Source of the DNA: an uncultured Oscillospiraceae bacterium
Lineage (GTDB): Bacteria > Bacillota > Clostridia > Oscillospirales > Oscillospiraceae
NCBI GenBank assembly: GCA_934636655.1
Contig: CAKUAS010000003.1
Coordinates: 1-64,000 of the forward strand
DNA length: 64,000 nucleotides
Reading direction: 5' to 3'
Below the pieces are notes generated by a model, which saw only the letters and a list, made by a program, of their open reading frames with translations, searched no databases and was not told where the DNA came from. Below are positions 7,167 to 16,219 of the stretch, in pieces (within the stretch, counting starts at the first letter, position 1; each line of letters begins with the position of its first letter). Made by a program: the position numbers and the translations under genes.

Positions 7167-8453
7167 ATGTCAACATCATTGATACTGATGATAGTATGCT
7201 TCCTGGCGCTGATGGTAATCGGTCTGCCCATTGCATACAACCTTCTTATCACAACTGTGGTCTACCTGCTTTCGGCGGACCTCAACATCGTCCAGCTCGC
7301 GATAAAGATGTACGGAGGCATGAACAGCTTCTCGTTCCTCGCGGTACCGTTTTTCGTACTTACCGGTCAGCTGATGCTGCGCGGCGGCCTGCTCGAATCA
7401 CTTGTTAAATTCGTTAACGTGTGGTTCGGCAACTTCAAGGGCGCCATCGCGATCGTCACCATCGGCGCATCCCTGCTGATGGGCTCGATCGTCGGCCTGG
7501 CTGTCGCCTCGGCTGCATCCCTCGGCGTCTTCCTCATCCCCATGATGAAGAAAGAGGGCTACTCCCCGGCGTACTCGGCGGCGGTCATGTCCTCTGCCTC
7601 GCTGCTCGGACCGATCATGCCCCCGAGCGTACTTATGATCCTGTACTGCACGGCGGTCGGCAACACCTCGATAGCGGGCCTGTTCATGGCGGCCGTAACC
7701 CCGGCTATCCTTATAGCTCTCACGCAATGCGTTATCGCACACCGCACCGCCGTCAAGCGCGGCTACCCGTCCTACGGCAAATCCACATGGAAGGAAAAAG
7801 GCCAGGCGACCCTCAAGGCTCTGCCCGCTCTGTTCCTGCCGGTCATCATCCTCGGCGGTATCTTCAGCGGCATATTCTCCATCACCGAGGCCTCCGGCGT
7901 CGCCGTTGTCTACAGCGCCATCATCGCATTCTTCGTAAACCGCTCCGTAAAGCTCAAGGATATCCCCGACATGATCGTTGAAGCCGCCTCGACCTCCGGC
8001 CTCGTTCTCATCCTCGCCGGCGCGGGCACCGCAATGGCATGGGGCATCGCAAACGAGCGCGTCATGAGCCTGCTCATCGAGCCTCTGAGCCAGATGCCGC
8101 AGTGGGCGTTCCTGCTGCTGGTAAACGTCCTGCTGATTATCTGCGGCATGTTCATGGATGACTACGCATCCACCGTTATCCTCGCTCCGATCATCGCCCC
8201 CATCGCATGGGCGATCGGCATCAATCCCCTGCACATCGGTCTGGTGTTCTGCATCAACCTCGTCGTCGGCCTCGCAACTCCGCCCTTCGGCGTAACGCTG
8301 TTCGTTACAAGCCCCATCGCCGGAGTCCGCATAGAGCAGACGGCAAAAGAAGCCCTGCCATTCCTGCTGATGACGATAGGCATACTGCTGCTTGTCACCT
8401 TCATACCGGATATAGCCCTGTGGCTGCCGGAATCGATGGGCTACCTCTCATAG
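7167..8453 (+). CDS. dctM: TRAP transporter large permease (DctM)
   Basis: A 428-residue membrane protein of the DctM family, the ion-coupled channel subunit of a tripartite ATP-independent transporter for acidic solutes. It shows about 11-12 hydrophobic helices, the GASLLMGSIVGLAVASAASLG segment and the GLATPPFG motif near residues 370-380. The ATG at 7167 has AAGGAGAG upstream; an in-frame ATG at 7104 lacks one. Unusually it comes first in the cluster, ahead of the binding protein and small permease. The cargo is likely a hydroxyacid because a LarA-like racemase follows and a glycerate kinase diverges. Confidence 0.93.
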   Translation: MSTSLILMIVCFLALMVIGLPIAYNLLITTVVYLLSADLNIVQLAIKMYGGMNSFSFLAVPFFVLTGQLMLRGGLLESLVKFVNVWFGNFKGAIAIVTIGASLLMGSIVGLAVASAASLGVFLIPMMKKEGYSPAYSAAVMSSASLLGPIMPPSVLMILYCTAVGNTSIAGLFMAAVTPAILIALTQCVIAHRTAVKRGYPSYGKSTWKEKGQATLKALPALFLPVIILGGIFSGIFSITEASGVAVVYSAIIAFFVNRSVKLKDIPDMIVEAASTSGLVLILAGAGTAMAWGIANERVMSLLIEPLSQMPQWAFLLLVNVLLIICGMFMDDYASTVILAPIIAPIAWAIGINPLHIGLVFCINLVVGLATPPFGVTLFVTSPIAGVRIEQTAKEALPFLLMTIGILLLVTFIPDIALWLPESMGYLS

Positions 8454-8493
8454 TCGTTAGTTAACTGAAAATAACGAAAAATAAAAAGGAGAA

Positions 8494-9564
8494 ATGAAAA
8501 TGTCAAAAAGAATCATTGCTCTGCTGCTTGCTCTGGTCATGGTGTTCGCACTGTGCGCCTGCGGCAAGGGCGGCAACGGCGGCAACTCCGCCGGTACTGA
8601 GGATGTAGGCGACGAGACCTACACCATCCGCATCGCATGCGAAAACTCCGACTCTTACCCCGCAACTCTCGGTCTGTATCAGATGGAGAAGTACGTTGAG
8701 TCCCACACCAACGGCAAGGTCCAGATTGAGGTCTGCGCCTCCGGTCAGCTCGGCGGCGAGGAGGAGACTCTTGAGCAGGTCGCTCAGGGCAACCTCGAGA
8801 TGGCGGTTGCATCCTTCGCTCCGGTCGTATCCTATGTTCCCGAGTTCGAGGTAATGGACATTCCCTTCGTTTACAATTCCTACACCGAGGCATGGATGGT
8901 TCTCGACAGCTATGTCGGCACCAACCTGCTCGACAAGATGGAGGCTCAGGGTCTCAAGGGCATGGCTTACATGGAAAACGGCATGCGCCAGGTCACCAGC
9001 AACGTCTCCGCTATCAACAGCATCGCCGACTTCAAGGGCGTTAAGCTGCGCACCATGCAGAATAACAACCACATGGAGTCCTTCTCCGCACTCGGCGCCA
9101 ATCCCACTCCCGTAGCATTCTCAGAGCTGTACATCTCCCTTTCTCAGAAGGTCGTTGACGCACAGGAGAACCCCATCGCAAACGTCACCGATAAGAAGCT
9201 CTACGAGGTTCAGAAATACCTGTCGCTGACCAACCACATCTATGACGCAATGCCTCTGGTCTGCAACCTCGAGTTCTTCAACAGCCTGCCCCAGGCATAT
9301 CAGAAGGTCGTTCAGGCCGGCGCTATCTACGCTCAGGAATTCAGCCGCTTCTGCAACTATGAGCGTGAGTCCCTCATCCTTGCTGACCTCGCCGACAAGT
9401 ACGGCATGCAGATAAACGAAGTATCCGCAGACGCAAGAGCCGAGATGGCAAAGGTCGCACAGCCTGCCGTTATCAAGCTCGTTGCAAAGGACATCGGCCA
9501 GGACGCTGTTGACCAGTACATGCAGGACGTTAAGGACGTTCTCGCACAGATCTCCAAGTTCTGA
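8494..9564 (+). CDS. dctP: TRAP transporter solute-binding lipoprotein (DctP)
   Basis: A 356-residue extracytoplasmic binding protein. The N-terminus is a lipoprotein signal ending in the lipobox LCAC at about residues 23-26 and a GKGGNGGN linker. The body is the DctP fold: GQLGGEEETLEQVAQGNLEM, then the conserved KLRTMQNN with the arginine that binds the ligand carboxylate, and NPTPVAFSELYISLSQKVVD. The conserved arginine supports a carboxylate ligand but does not identify it. AAAGGAG precedes the start; it is 40 nt after dctM and clearly in the same operon. Confidence 0.94.
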   Translation: MKMSKRIIALLLALVMVFALCACGKGGNGGNSAGTEDVGDETYTIRIACENSDSYPATLGLYQMEKYVESHTNGKVQIEVCASGQLGGEEETLEQVAQGNLEMAVASFAPVVSYVPEFEVMDIPFVYNSYTEAWMVLDSYVGTNLLDKMEAQGLKGMAYMENGMRQVTSNVSAINSIADFKGVKLRTMQNNNHMESFSALGANPTPVAFSELYISLSQKVVDAQENPIANVTDKKLYEVQKYLSLTNHIYDAMPLVCNLEFFNSLPQAYQKVVQAGAIYAQEFSRFCNYERESLILADLADKYGMQINEVSADARAEMAKVAQPAVIKLVAKDIGQDAVDQYMQDVKDVLAQISKF

Positions 9565-9621
9565 TTTCTCTAACGTCTGACCGCCGAGGCGGCTGAAGAC
9601 ACATCCGGAAGGAGAAGACAA

Positions 9622-10161
9622 ATGGTTGAAAAAATAGACAAAGCCCTCGAAGTAGTATTCAAGATAATGAAGGTGCTGCTCATACTCGTGCTCGTATCGA
9701 TGATAGTTATCCTCATGGCACATATCATATTCCGCTATGTTCTGAACAACTCGCTGACATGGTCGGAGGAGCTTTTGAAGATAATGCTCGTATGGTTCGG
9801 CATGATGAGCGTTGCGGTGCTTGCAGCGCGCCGTGAGCATGTCGCGATCGTTGTCTTCAAGGAGCACATGCCGAAGAAGGTTCAGAGCTTCCTGTCCAAG
9901 CTTACGCAGCTGATCATCGTCGGTATCTGCATTCTCATGGTCATCATCGGCATACAGTACTGCATGAAGGCCGGATTCCGTCTGACGCCTGCACTCAGGA
10001 TCCCCTATGCATGGGCTTACGCGGCAATACCCGTTGCGTTCGTGCCGGTAACGCTCTTTGAGCTTCGCAACTTCATCTGCGATTTCACCGGCAAGGGCAA
10101 CCATGCCTGCATTGAGAAGCCCGAGGAGGATCTCACCGGCGGCAAGGACGTCGAGCTTTGA
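9622..10161 (+). CDS. dctQ: TRAP transporter small permease (DctQ)
   Basis: A 179-residue membrane protein with four helices (about residues 15-38, 50-70, 88-110, 125-150) and the family motif TWSEELLKIMLVWFGMMSVA. It pairs with DctM in the membrane. Ribosome site GGAAGGAG precedes ATG. Position after dctP gives the order M-P-Q rather than the usual P-Q-M. Confidence 0.92.
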   Translation: MVEKIDKALEVVFKIMKVLLILVLVSMIVILMAHIIFRYVLNNSLTWSEELLKIMLVWFGMMSVAVLAARREHVAIVVFKEHMPKKVQSFLSKLTQLIIVGICILMVIIGIQYCMKAGFRLTPALRIPYAWAYAAIPVAFVPVTLFELRNFICDFTGKGNHACIEKPEEDLTGGKDVEL

Positions 10162-10230
10162 TGGCAAAATAATTTTACGGTCGGAGGGGCTCAGGCTCCT
10201 CCGGCTTTTCGGCTCTTTGGAGGAAAACAA

Positions 10231-11520
10231 ATGTATTCATTAGAAAAAATAAACGGCGTCTGCGTATATAAGGACACGATGCTCGGCATTGAGCTGCGCC
10301 TGCCGGAGGAAAACTGCGCCGGAATGGTTCAGACGCGGCAGCTTCCCGCAATAGACGGCCTCAGCGCGATAGAAAAGGCATTTTCCGAGCCCGTATCGGG
10401 TAAGCGCCTATGTGATATCACGCGCGAAAAGGGCGCAAAAACAGCCTGCATTCTGATTTCTGACGCAACACGGGGAATACCGACGGCTCCCATGGCGAAG
10501 GCTGCCGTCGAGGAGCTCGTAAGAGGCGGCATCGAGCTTCAAGGCATCACGTTTTTCGTCGCCATCGGCGTTCACCGCCCGGCGACCGAGGACGAGATGA
10601 AGTGCGCCCTCGGCGAGCTGTACGGCAAGGTCGAGTGCGTAAACCACACGCCGTTTGACAGGGATAATCTCATCTATCTCGGCGACAGCACAAACGGCAC
10701 GCCCGTCACGGTCAACCGCCGTGCGTATGAGTGCGATATCCATGTGCAGATAGGCAAGGTCGAGCCGCATGAATTTGCCGGCTTCTCCGGCGGGCGCAAG
10801 TCCGTGCTGCCGGGCATAGCCTCCGAGAAGACGATACGAATTAACCACCGCCCCGAGCGCATACTCGATCCCCGCGCTGCCATCGGCAAGATAGACGGCA
10901 ACCCCGTGAGCGACGATATGATCGAAGCGGCCGAGCTTTTCGGCATAGATTTCGGCGTAAACTGCATCCTCAATAACGAGATGAAGATCGCCGCCGTGTT
11001 CACCGGCAGCCTTGTAGAGTGCCACAGCGCGGCGGTCAGATACGTCCGTGAATATCTCGGTGTCGGGATAGAAAAACCCGACGTTATCGTTACATGCCCC
11101 GGCCGGCCGCTGGATATCGACTTCTATCAGTCGGCAAAGGCGCTCATCGGCATGACGGAAATACTTGACGGCGATATAGTGACGCTGCTCACCTGCGGCT
11201 GCGCCGAGGGCGTGAACTCGCCCGATATGCTGCGCGCGTTTGCCTCCGGCAAGACTCTGCCCGAGATCGAGCGCTGGACGATAGATAACTACGAGATCCA
11301 GATGGATCACGTTCTGCTGCTCGCGAAGATCTACCGTAAGGGCGCAAAGGTCGTTCTGAGCTGCCCGAATGTTTCGGACGACGAGGCGCGCACCATGCTT
11401 ATGGAGCCCGTCAAAGACCCCCAGAAAGCGCTTGAACGCGCAATGCAGCTCACGGGAAAGGAATGTCCCAAGGTGCTGTTCTATCCCCGCCCGCAGACGG
11501 GTCTGCCGTATTTGAAATAA
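10231..11520 (+). CDS. LarA-type nickel-dependent 2-hydroxyacid racemase/epimerase
   Basis: A 429-residue protein of the LarA family, which inverts the hydroxyl-bearing carbon of lactate, malate and other 2-hydroxyacids using a nickel-pincer nucleotide. Key residues are present: H115 in GVHRPATEDE, H180 and K190 in PHEFAGFSGGRK (K190 would carry the cofactor thioamide link) and H206 in INHRP. Spacing from H180 to K190 (10) and K190 to H206 (16) equals lactate racemase H174, K184, H200. Cofactor genes larB, larC and larE are not in this window. Last gene of the TRAP operon, so the substrate is probably what the transporter brings in; glycerate is a guess from the divergent kinase. Confidence 0.85.
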   Translation: MYSLEKINGVCVYKDTMLGIELRLPEENCAGMVQTRQLPAIDGLSAIEKAFSEPVSGKRLCDITREKGAKTACILISDATRGIPTAPMAKAAVEELVRGGIELQGITFFVAIGVHRPATEDEMKCALGELYGKVECVNHTPFDRDNLIYLGDSTNGTPVTVNRRAYECDIHVQIGKVEPHEFAGFSGGRKSVLPGIASEKTIRINHRPERILDPRAAIGKIDGNPVSDDMIEAAELFGIDFGVNCILNNEMKIAAVFTGSLVECHSAAVRYVREYLGVGIEKPDVIVTCPGRPLDIDFYQSAKALIGMTEILDGDIVTLLTCGCAEGVNSPDMLRAFASGKTLPEIERWTIDNYEIQMDHVLLLAKIYRKGAKVVLSCPNVSDDEARTMLMEPVKDPQKALERAMQLTGKECPKVLFYPRPQTGLPYLK

Positions 11521-11552
11521 AATAAGCGAGGGTTTCCCTCGCTTATTTTTTA
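11521..11552. terminator. Bidirectional intrinsic terminator
   Basis: AATAAGCGAGGG-TTT-CCCTCGCTTATT stem followed by a T-run, between the racemase and the anti-sigma gene. Confidence 0.9.
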
Positions 11553-11561
11553 TTGTTTATT

Positions 11562-12254
11562 TCATTTTTCAAGCAGCGCTCTGACATTGTCCGCCGAGCC
11601 TGCGGCGAGAAATGCGCCATCACCGAAGTCGGCGTAGACGGCTTCGCCGTCAAAGTAGATAAATACCGAGCTGCCGTCCGGGAGCATGACCGAATAGTCC
11701 GGTTCATTGGCGGGCGCATAGTCGCCGCGCGCTTTGTCTGCCGGTTCGAGCAGTGCTGTGAGCTTATCCGCGCTGCTCGCGTCCTGAATCGTGATGCTTT
11801 CCATCGAGGCCTGCTTTTGTTCGCCGTTGTAAAAATACGAATCATTCTCAGCTTTCTCGTCTCCGATGCCGTCGCACACGGGGGCGGTCGCCGAGACTGA
11901 GTACATATCGTTTGCCGCATGGTCCATGCCCCTGTCGGGAGAAAGAATGCCGCTTTTTGCTCCGGCGAAGATCACCAGCGCAAGACAGGCCGCGGCGGAG
12001 AGATATTTGATCCATACTATGCCGGTTTTCTTTTTCGGCTTTGTGTTTATGCCGTTCATTATTTTTTCATGCAGACCGTCGGGCAGCGGTTCGGACTCGT
12101 GCATTTGTTCCGATATGGTGCAAAATGCGTCGTATACGCGTCTGCACTCGGGGCAGACGGCAATGTGCTCGCGCACGAGGCTCTGCTCGGCGTCGCTGAG
12201 CTCATCGTCGAGAAGGCAGCTTATCATTTCTCTGCACTTTTCGCAATCTATCAT
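11562..12254 (-). CDS. Membrane anti-sigma factor with zinc-finger N-terminus
   Basis: A 230-residue protein. The cytoplasmic ZAS-type zinc finger is at residues about 3-45 (CEKCREMI...HIAVCPECRRV). One membrane helix follows at about 83-103 (WIKYLSAAACLALVIFAG), then an extracellular region of about 125 residues with no recognised fold. It should bind and hold the ECF sigma factor encoded just upstream. The start at 12254 overlaps the sigma stop by four bases and has GGGAGG before it, so translation is coupled. The signal it senses cannot be told. Confidence 0.88.
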   Translation of the reverse strand: MIDCEKCREMISCLLDDELSDAEQSLVREHIAVCPECRRVYDAFCTISEQMHESEPLPDGLHEKIMNGINTKPKKKTGIVWIKYLSAAACLALVIFAGAKSGILSPDRGMDHAANDMYSVSATAPVCDGIGDEKAENDSYFYNGEQKQASMESITIQDASSADKLTALLEPADKARGDYAPANEPDYSVMLPDGSSVFIYFDGEAVYADFGDGAFLAAGSADNVRALLEK

Positions 12255-12871
12255 GTTTTGCCGCCTCCCTTCATGCCTTTTGACGCAAGCTCGTCGGAAA
12301 TGTTCCCGCTTGCGAGCAAATATGCGCACAATCTTTTTCGCGCTCGGAAAATGCGCGACTTGACCGTGCCCTCCTCAAGCGAGAGGGCTGCGCCTATATC
12401 GGCATAGCTCATGCCGCCGAGCTCGCGCATGACGAGTATCTGCCGCTGCTTGTCCGGCAGGAGTCTCAGCCCTTCCTCGAGTGCCTGCATGCCGAGCTTT
12501 TTAATAAGCTGCTGCTCGGGATCGGCGGTGGGATCGGGAAGGTCGAGCTGAACATCCTCGTCCTCGTCATCGCCGACCGTGAGCGATACCTGCGGCTTCC
12601 GTTTTTTTGCGCGTAGAAAATCAAGGCAGACATTTGTAGTTATCCTGTACAGCCACACGGAAAACTTGCTGTCGCCTCTGAAGGAGGGCAGGCTGTTGTA
12701 TGCCTTTATAAACGCTTCCTGCGTCATGTCGGCGGCGTCCTCACGATCGGATACCATGCGCAGCGCAAGGTTATACACCGTTGTTTCATAGCGCAAAACG
12801 AGCTCCTCAAATGCGTTTGGATCACCGCCGAGGACCTTTTCAATTATATCTTTTTCGGAAATCCGATTCAT
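12251..12871 (-). CDS. ECF sigma-70 factor
   Basis: A 206-residue SigW/RpoE-like sigma factor. Region 2 is at about residues 20-90 (FEELVLRYETTVYNLALRMV, then DREDAADMTQEAFIKAYNSL, FSVWLYRITTNVCLDFLR) and region 4 at about 130-185 (LLPDKQRQILVMRELGGMSY, EGTVKSRIFRARKRL). It lacks region 3, as ECF factors do. It overlaps dusB upstream and the anti-sigma gene downstream by four bases each, so it is read from the tRNA-modification/repair operon as well as any internal promoter. Confidence 0.93.
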   Translation of the reverse strand: MNRISEKDIIEKVLGGDPNAFEELVLRYETTVYNLALRMVSDREDAADMTQEAFIKAYNSLPSFRGDSKFSVWLYRITTNVCLDFLRAKKRKPQVSLTVGDDEDEDVQLDLPDPTADPEQQLIKKLGMQALEEGLRLLPDKQRQILVMRELGGMSYADIGAALSLEEGTVKSRIFRARKRLCAYLLASGNISDELASKGMKGGGKT

Positions 12872-13839
12872 ATCAGTTCTCTCTTAATGCCGTTGATTAT
12901 CATTTCAAGCTCGTCGAGCGTTTCGACTTTTACAAGCTGCTGCTTATAGTATCCTGCGTATGCCACGCTCTTGAGATACCATGGGATCTGGTGGCGTGCC
13001 TCAAGGCAGGCAAGGCGCTCGCCGAATTTTTCGGCGTACATTTTCGTGTGCCGCAGCGCAAGGTCCATGCGCTCACCCAGCGGCGGCTTTTCGGGTATCT
13101 CCTCGCCGGCTATGCATGCGTTTGCCTCGGCAAACAGCCATGGATCGCCGAATATGCCGCGGCCTATCATTGCAAGATCGCAGCCCGTGTAACGCAGTAT
13201 GTGTTCGGCATCCTGCGCCGAGAAAATATCTCCGTTTGCTATGACGGGAATGGAGACAGCTTTTTTTACGTCGCGTATTATATCCCAGTCCGCACGGCCG
13301 GAATACATCTGCGCCCTCGTTCTGCCGTGAACGGCTATGGCCGAGGCTCCGGCCTGCTCAATGACCTTTGCAAATTCTACGGCGTTTACGCTGCCTCCGT
13401 CAAAGCCCTTGCGGAACTTGACCGTCACCGGCACATTTACTGCCGCGACCACCGCCTGCACTATTTTTCCCGCAAGCTCGGGATCGCGCATAAGCGCCGA
13501 GCCGTCGCCGCTTTTGACGATCTTGCCGACTGGACAGCCCATGTTTATATCCAGCATGTCGGCGCCCGAATGATCTATCGCCATGGGCGCGGCCTCTGCC
13601 ATGAACTCCGGCTCGTGCCCGAAGATCTGCGCTGCAAACGGGCGGCAGCCGGGCAGGTTATACAGAAGGCTCTGAGTCTTTTTGTCGCCGTAGCACAGCG
13701 CCTTTGCGCTGACCATCTCTGTCGTCGTGAGCGCAGCGCCGAGCTCGGTGCATATCGCACGGAAGGCAAAATCCGTGACACCCGCCATCGGCGCGAGCGT
13801 CATTTTGCCCTGTATCTCAACATTGCCTATCTTCACCAT
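12868..13839 (-). CDS. dusB: tRNA-dihydrouridine synthase
   Basis: A 323-residue FMN enzyme that reduces uridines in the tRNA D-loop. It begins MVKIGNVEIQGKMTLAPMAG, the usual Dus start with the FMN-binding APMAGVTD, and shows NMGCPVGKI with the catalytic cysteine and HGRTRAQMYSG. The start at 13839 is chosen by family length; upstream in-frame codons run into xth. It overlaps xth by seven bases and the sigma gene by four. Confidence 0.94.
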   Translation of the reverse strand: MVKIGNVEIQGKMTLAPMAGVTDFAFRAICTELGAALTTTEMVSAKALCYGDKKTQSLLYNLPGCRPFAAQIFGHEPEFMAEAAPMAIDHSGADMLDINMGCPVGKIVKSGDGSALMRDPELAGKIVQAVVAAVNVPVTVKFRKGFDGGSVNAVEFAKVIEQAGASAIAVHGRTRAQMYSGRADWDIIRDVKKAVSIPVIANGDIFSAQDAEHILRYTGCDLAMIGRGIFGDPWLFAEANACIAGEEIPEKPPLGERMDLALRHTKMYAEKFGERLACLEARHQIPWYLKSVAYAGYYKQQLVKVETLDELEMIINGIKRELI

Positions 13840-14582
13840 AATATATCCAGTCCTACCGGGCAGTGATCCGAACCGAGGATCTCTGGCAGTATGTAGGCGT
13901 CCTTTATCTTCTCGCGCAGACGCTCGGACACGACGAAATAATCGATGCGCCAACCGACGTTGCGCGATCTTGCCGCCGCGCGGTAGCTCCACCACGAGTA
14001 CGCGTCGCGCTTATCCGGGTAAAGCGTGCGGAAGCTGTCGATAAATCCGGCATCCAAAAGTTCTGTAAATTTGCCGCGTTCCTCGTCCGAAAAGCCGGGA
14101 TTAAAGTGGTTTGTGTCCGGATTCTTGAGGTCTATCTCCTCGTGCGCGACATTCATATCGCCGCAGACGATAACGGGTTTGTTCTTATCAAGCTCCGTGA
14201 GGTAGGAGCGGAAATCGTCCTCCCAGCTCATGCGGTAGTCGATGCGCTTGAGGGAATCCTGTGAGTTCGGCGTGTACACGCACACAAGGTAAAACTCCTC
14301 GTACTCGAGCGTGACGGCTCTGCCCTCGGTCTCGTGACCGGGGATGTTGTACCTCACGCTTATGGGCGTGTGCTTTGTGAATATTGCCGTGCCGGAGTAA
14401 CCCTTTTTCTTGGCATAGCTCCAGTAGCTTTCGTAGCCCGGCAGGTCAAGCTCTATCTGACCGGCCTGCAGTTTCGTCTCCTGTAAGCAGAAAAAATCAG
14501 CATCCAGCGACCAGAATATATCCTCAAAGCCCTTTTTTACGACGGCGCGAAGGCCGTTAACGTTCCAGCTTATAAATCTCAT
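13833..14582 (-). CDS. xth: Exodeoxyribonuclease III
   Basis: A 249-residue AP endonuclease/exonuclease of the EEP fold for base-excision repair. Motifs: WNVNGLRA at 5-12, LQETK with the metal-binding glutamate, CGDMNVAHEEIDL with the catalytic Asp-Asn pair, WWSYRAAARSRNVGWRIDYF and the terminal GSDHCPVGL with the catalytic Asp-His. Length is normal. Four-base overlap with trmB upstream. Confidence 0.96.
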   Translation of the reverse strand: MRFISWNVNGLRAVVKKGFEDIFWSLDADFFCLQETKLQAGQIELDLPGYESYWSYAKKKGYSGTAIFTKHTPISVRYNIPGHETEGRAVTLEYEEFYLVCVYTPNSQDSLKRIDYRMSWEDDFRSYLTELDKNKPVIVCGDMNVAHEEIDLKNPDTNHFNPGFSDEERGKFTELLDAGFIDSFRTLYPDKRDAYSWWSYRAAARSRNVGWRIDYFVVSERLREKIKDAYILPEILGSDHCPVGLDILW

Positions 14583-15292
14583 TCGTTTAACCCCCTTGCG
14601 TCGGAAAGTGCGGCGTTTCGCAGCCGGGGCACCTCGCCCGACGCGCCGTTTTTGGTCTGAACCGTTTTTACGGCGACAAGGCGGTTTATTTTAATGCCCA
14701 TTTCGCGGAACTTGCACTCATAATCGGTCATAACTCCGCCCTCGCCGTTTGCGTGCAGATCGTTCGTTACGCTGTGCGTCTCCCAGCCCTCGGCTTTTAT
14801 CTGCTCAAGCGACCACTCAAACAGCGGAAGATTATCCGTCTTGAAGCAGACCTCCCCTCCGAGAGGGAGAATGTCTGCGTAGATCCGCAGGAAATTCGGA
14901 GATGTGAGCCTGTGCTTTGCGTCGCGGCTTTTCGGCCACGGATCGCAGAAGTTTACGAAAATGCGCTCGACCTCGCCGGGGGCGAATACCTCGCGCAGTT
15001 TAAGTGCATCCATGGATATAAAGCGCACATTATCCGTTTTCGCCTCGCAGGCGCGTTCCATGGCGATGACCATCGCATCCTCGACCTTTTCGAGCGCGAT
15101 GAGTTCGACATCGGGATTTTCCTGCGCCGTACCCACGGTAAAGCGGCCCTTGCCGCAGCCTATCTCGAGCCACAGCGCTTTTCCGGGGAACTTATCATGC
15201 CAGTGTCCGCGAAGAAACGCGGGCTGCATTATCTGAACGGCCGCACACTTTTCCATGCGCGGCTGAAGATTAGGCTTTTTTCTCATTCGCAT
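14579..15292 (-). CDS. trmB: tRNA (guanine-N7-)-methyltransferase
   Basis: A 237-residue SAM enzyme for m7G46 in tRNA. The SAM site EIGCGKGRFTVG is at about residues 42-53 and the signature VNFCDPWPKSRDAKHRLTSP near 117-136 is complete. First gene of the five-gene operon trmB-xth-dusB-sigma-anti-sigma. Two nearby ATGs (15292, 15286) are possible; AGAGTGA precedes the first. Confidence 0.95.
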   Translation of the reverse strand: MRMRKKPNLQPRMEKCAAVQIMQPAFLRGHWHDKFPGKALWLEIGCGKGRFTVGTAQENPDVELIALEKVEDAMVIAMERACEAKTDNVRFISMDALKLREVFAPGEVERIFVNFCDPWPKSRDAKHRLTSPNFLRIYADILPLGGEVCFKTDNLPLFEWSLEQIKAEGWETHSVTNDLHANGEGGVMTDYECKFREMGIKINRLVAVKTVQTKNGASGEVPRLRNAALSDARGLNE

Positions 15293-15412
15293 TGTATATC
15301 ACTCTCCGAAAGTTTTTCCGTAACTTAAAAAATAACATACATTTGACAAAACATCAATCTGAAAACATGCCAAATTCGGCAGAAAACCGGACATTTACTG
15401 ACATTTACCTAC

Positions 15413-15441
15413 TTGAAAACTTAAAAAACATATGATATAAT
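15413..15441 (+). promoter_or_regulatory. Sigma-A promoter for rex
   Basis: TTGAAA, 17-bp spacer, TATAAT. Two imperfect TTAA half sites follow at about 15445-15463 and could be a degenerate Rex box for autoregulation; I rate that as weak. Confidence 0.65.
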
Positions 15442-15494
15442 TCATTAATCAAATTATTAACATCCCTTTATGGCTATTTAAGGAGACCAGATAT

Positions 15495-16163
15495 ATGAAG
15501 CGTGTAAAAGTATCTAATAACGTTATTCGCCGCCTCCCTCGTTATTTGAGAAAGCTCGATGAGCTTACCGAGGCCGGCGTAAGCCGCATATCTTCCGGCG
15601 AGCTGGGCCGCCAGCTCGGCCTTACCCCTTCGCAGATCCGTCAGGACTTCAGCTGCTTCGGAGAGTTCGGTCAGCAGGGCTACGGTTACAAGGTAACCGC
15701 GCTGCGTGCGGAGATCGCATCCATTCTCGGCATGGACAGAGGCTACAGCGCCATCCTCATCGGCGTCGGCAACCTCGGTCAGGCACTTCTGTGCAACTTC
15801 TCGTTCAAGACCTGGGGCTTTGATCTCAAGGCTGCTTTCGATATTAAGCCGCAGCTTATCGGCACCGACTACGAGGGCGTGAAGATCCACGACATGGCGA
15901 CCTTGCCGCAGTATCTTTCCGAAAACAAGGTCGATGCAGCGGTCCTGTGTGTTCCCAAAACCCACGCAGTCGAAACGACCGAGCTCCTCACCTCGCACGG
16001 CGTGAATGCTATCTGGAACTTCACGAACGTTGAGCTCACCTCTCCCGAGAGCAGCACCATAGTCGAGAATATCCATTTCTCCGACTCACTGCTGTCCCTG
16101 AGCTATTATATCTCCGAGGATAACGACGAGAAGGCCGCCAGAGCCGCAAGAATGAATAAGTGA
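15495..16163 (+). CDS. rex: Redox-sensing transcriptional repressor Rex
   Basis: A 222-residue NADH/NAD+ sensor. A winged HTH at residues about 1-80 (SGELGRQLGLTPSQIRQDFS) is followed by a Rossmann domain with the nucleotide motif IGVGNLGQAL at about 90-99, and a C-terminal swap helix. In anaerobes Rex controls fermentation and NADH-recycling genes. AAGGAG precedes the ATG. Single gene with own promoter and terminator. Confidence 0.96.
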   Translation: MKRVKVSNNVIRRLPRYLRKLDELTEAGVSRISSGELGRQLGLTPSQIRQDFSCFGEFGQQGYGYKVTALRAEIASILGMDRGYSAILIGVGNLGQALLCNFSFKTWGFDLKAAFDIKPQLIGTDYEGVKIHDMATLPQYLSENKVDAAVLCVPKTHAVETTELLTSHGVNAIWNFTNVELTSPESSTIVENIHFSDSLLSLSYYISEDNDEKAARAARMNK

Positions 16164-16175
16164 TTTTAACTACTT

Positions 16176-16204
16176 AAAAAGGCGGGTTTTACCCGCCTTT
16201 TTTA
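16176..16204 (+). terminator. Intrinsic terminator after rex
   Basis: AAGGCGGGT-TTT-ACCCGCCTT stem followed by six T. Confidence 0.88.
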
Positions 16205-16219
16205 TTTGGAGGAAACGAC

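Noticed and set aside
15440..15470. Rex operator before rex
   Set aside because: Half sites TTAA are present but the TTGTTAA-nnnn-TTAACAA form is not; kept only as a weak remark.
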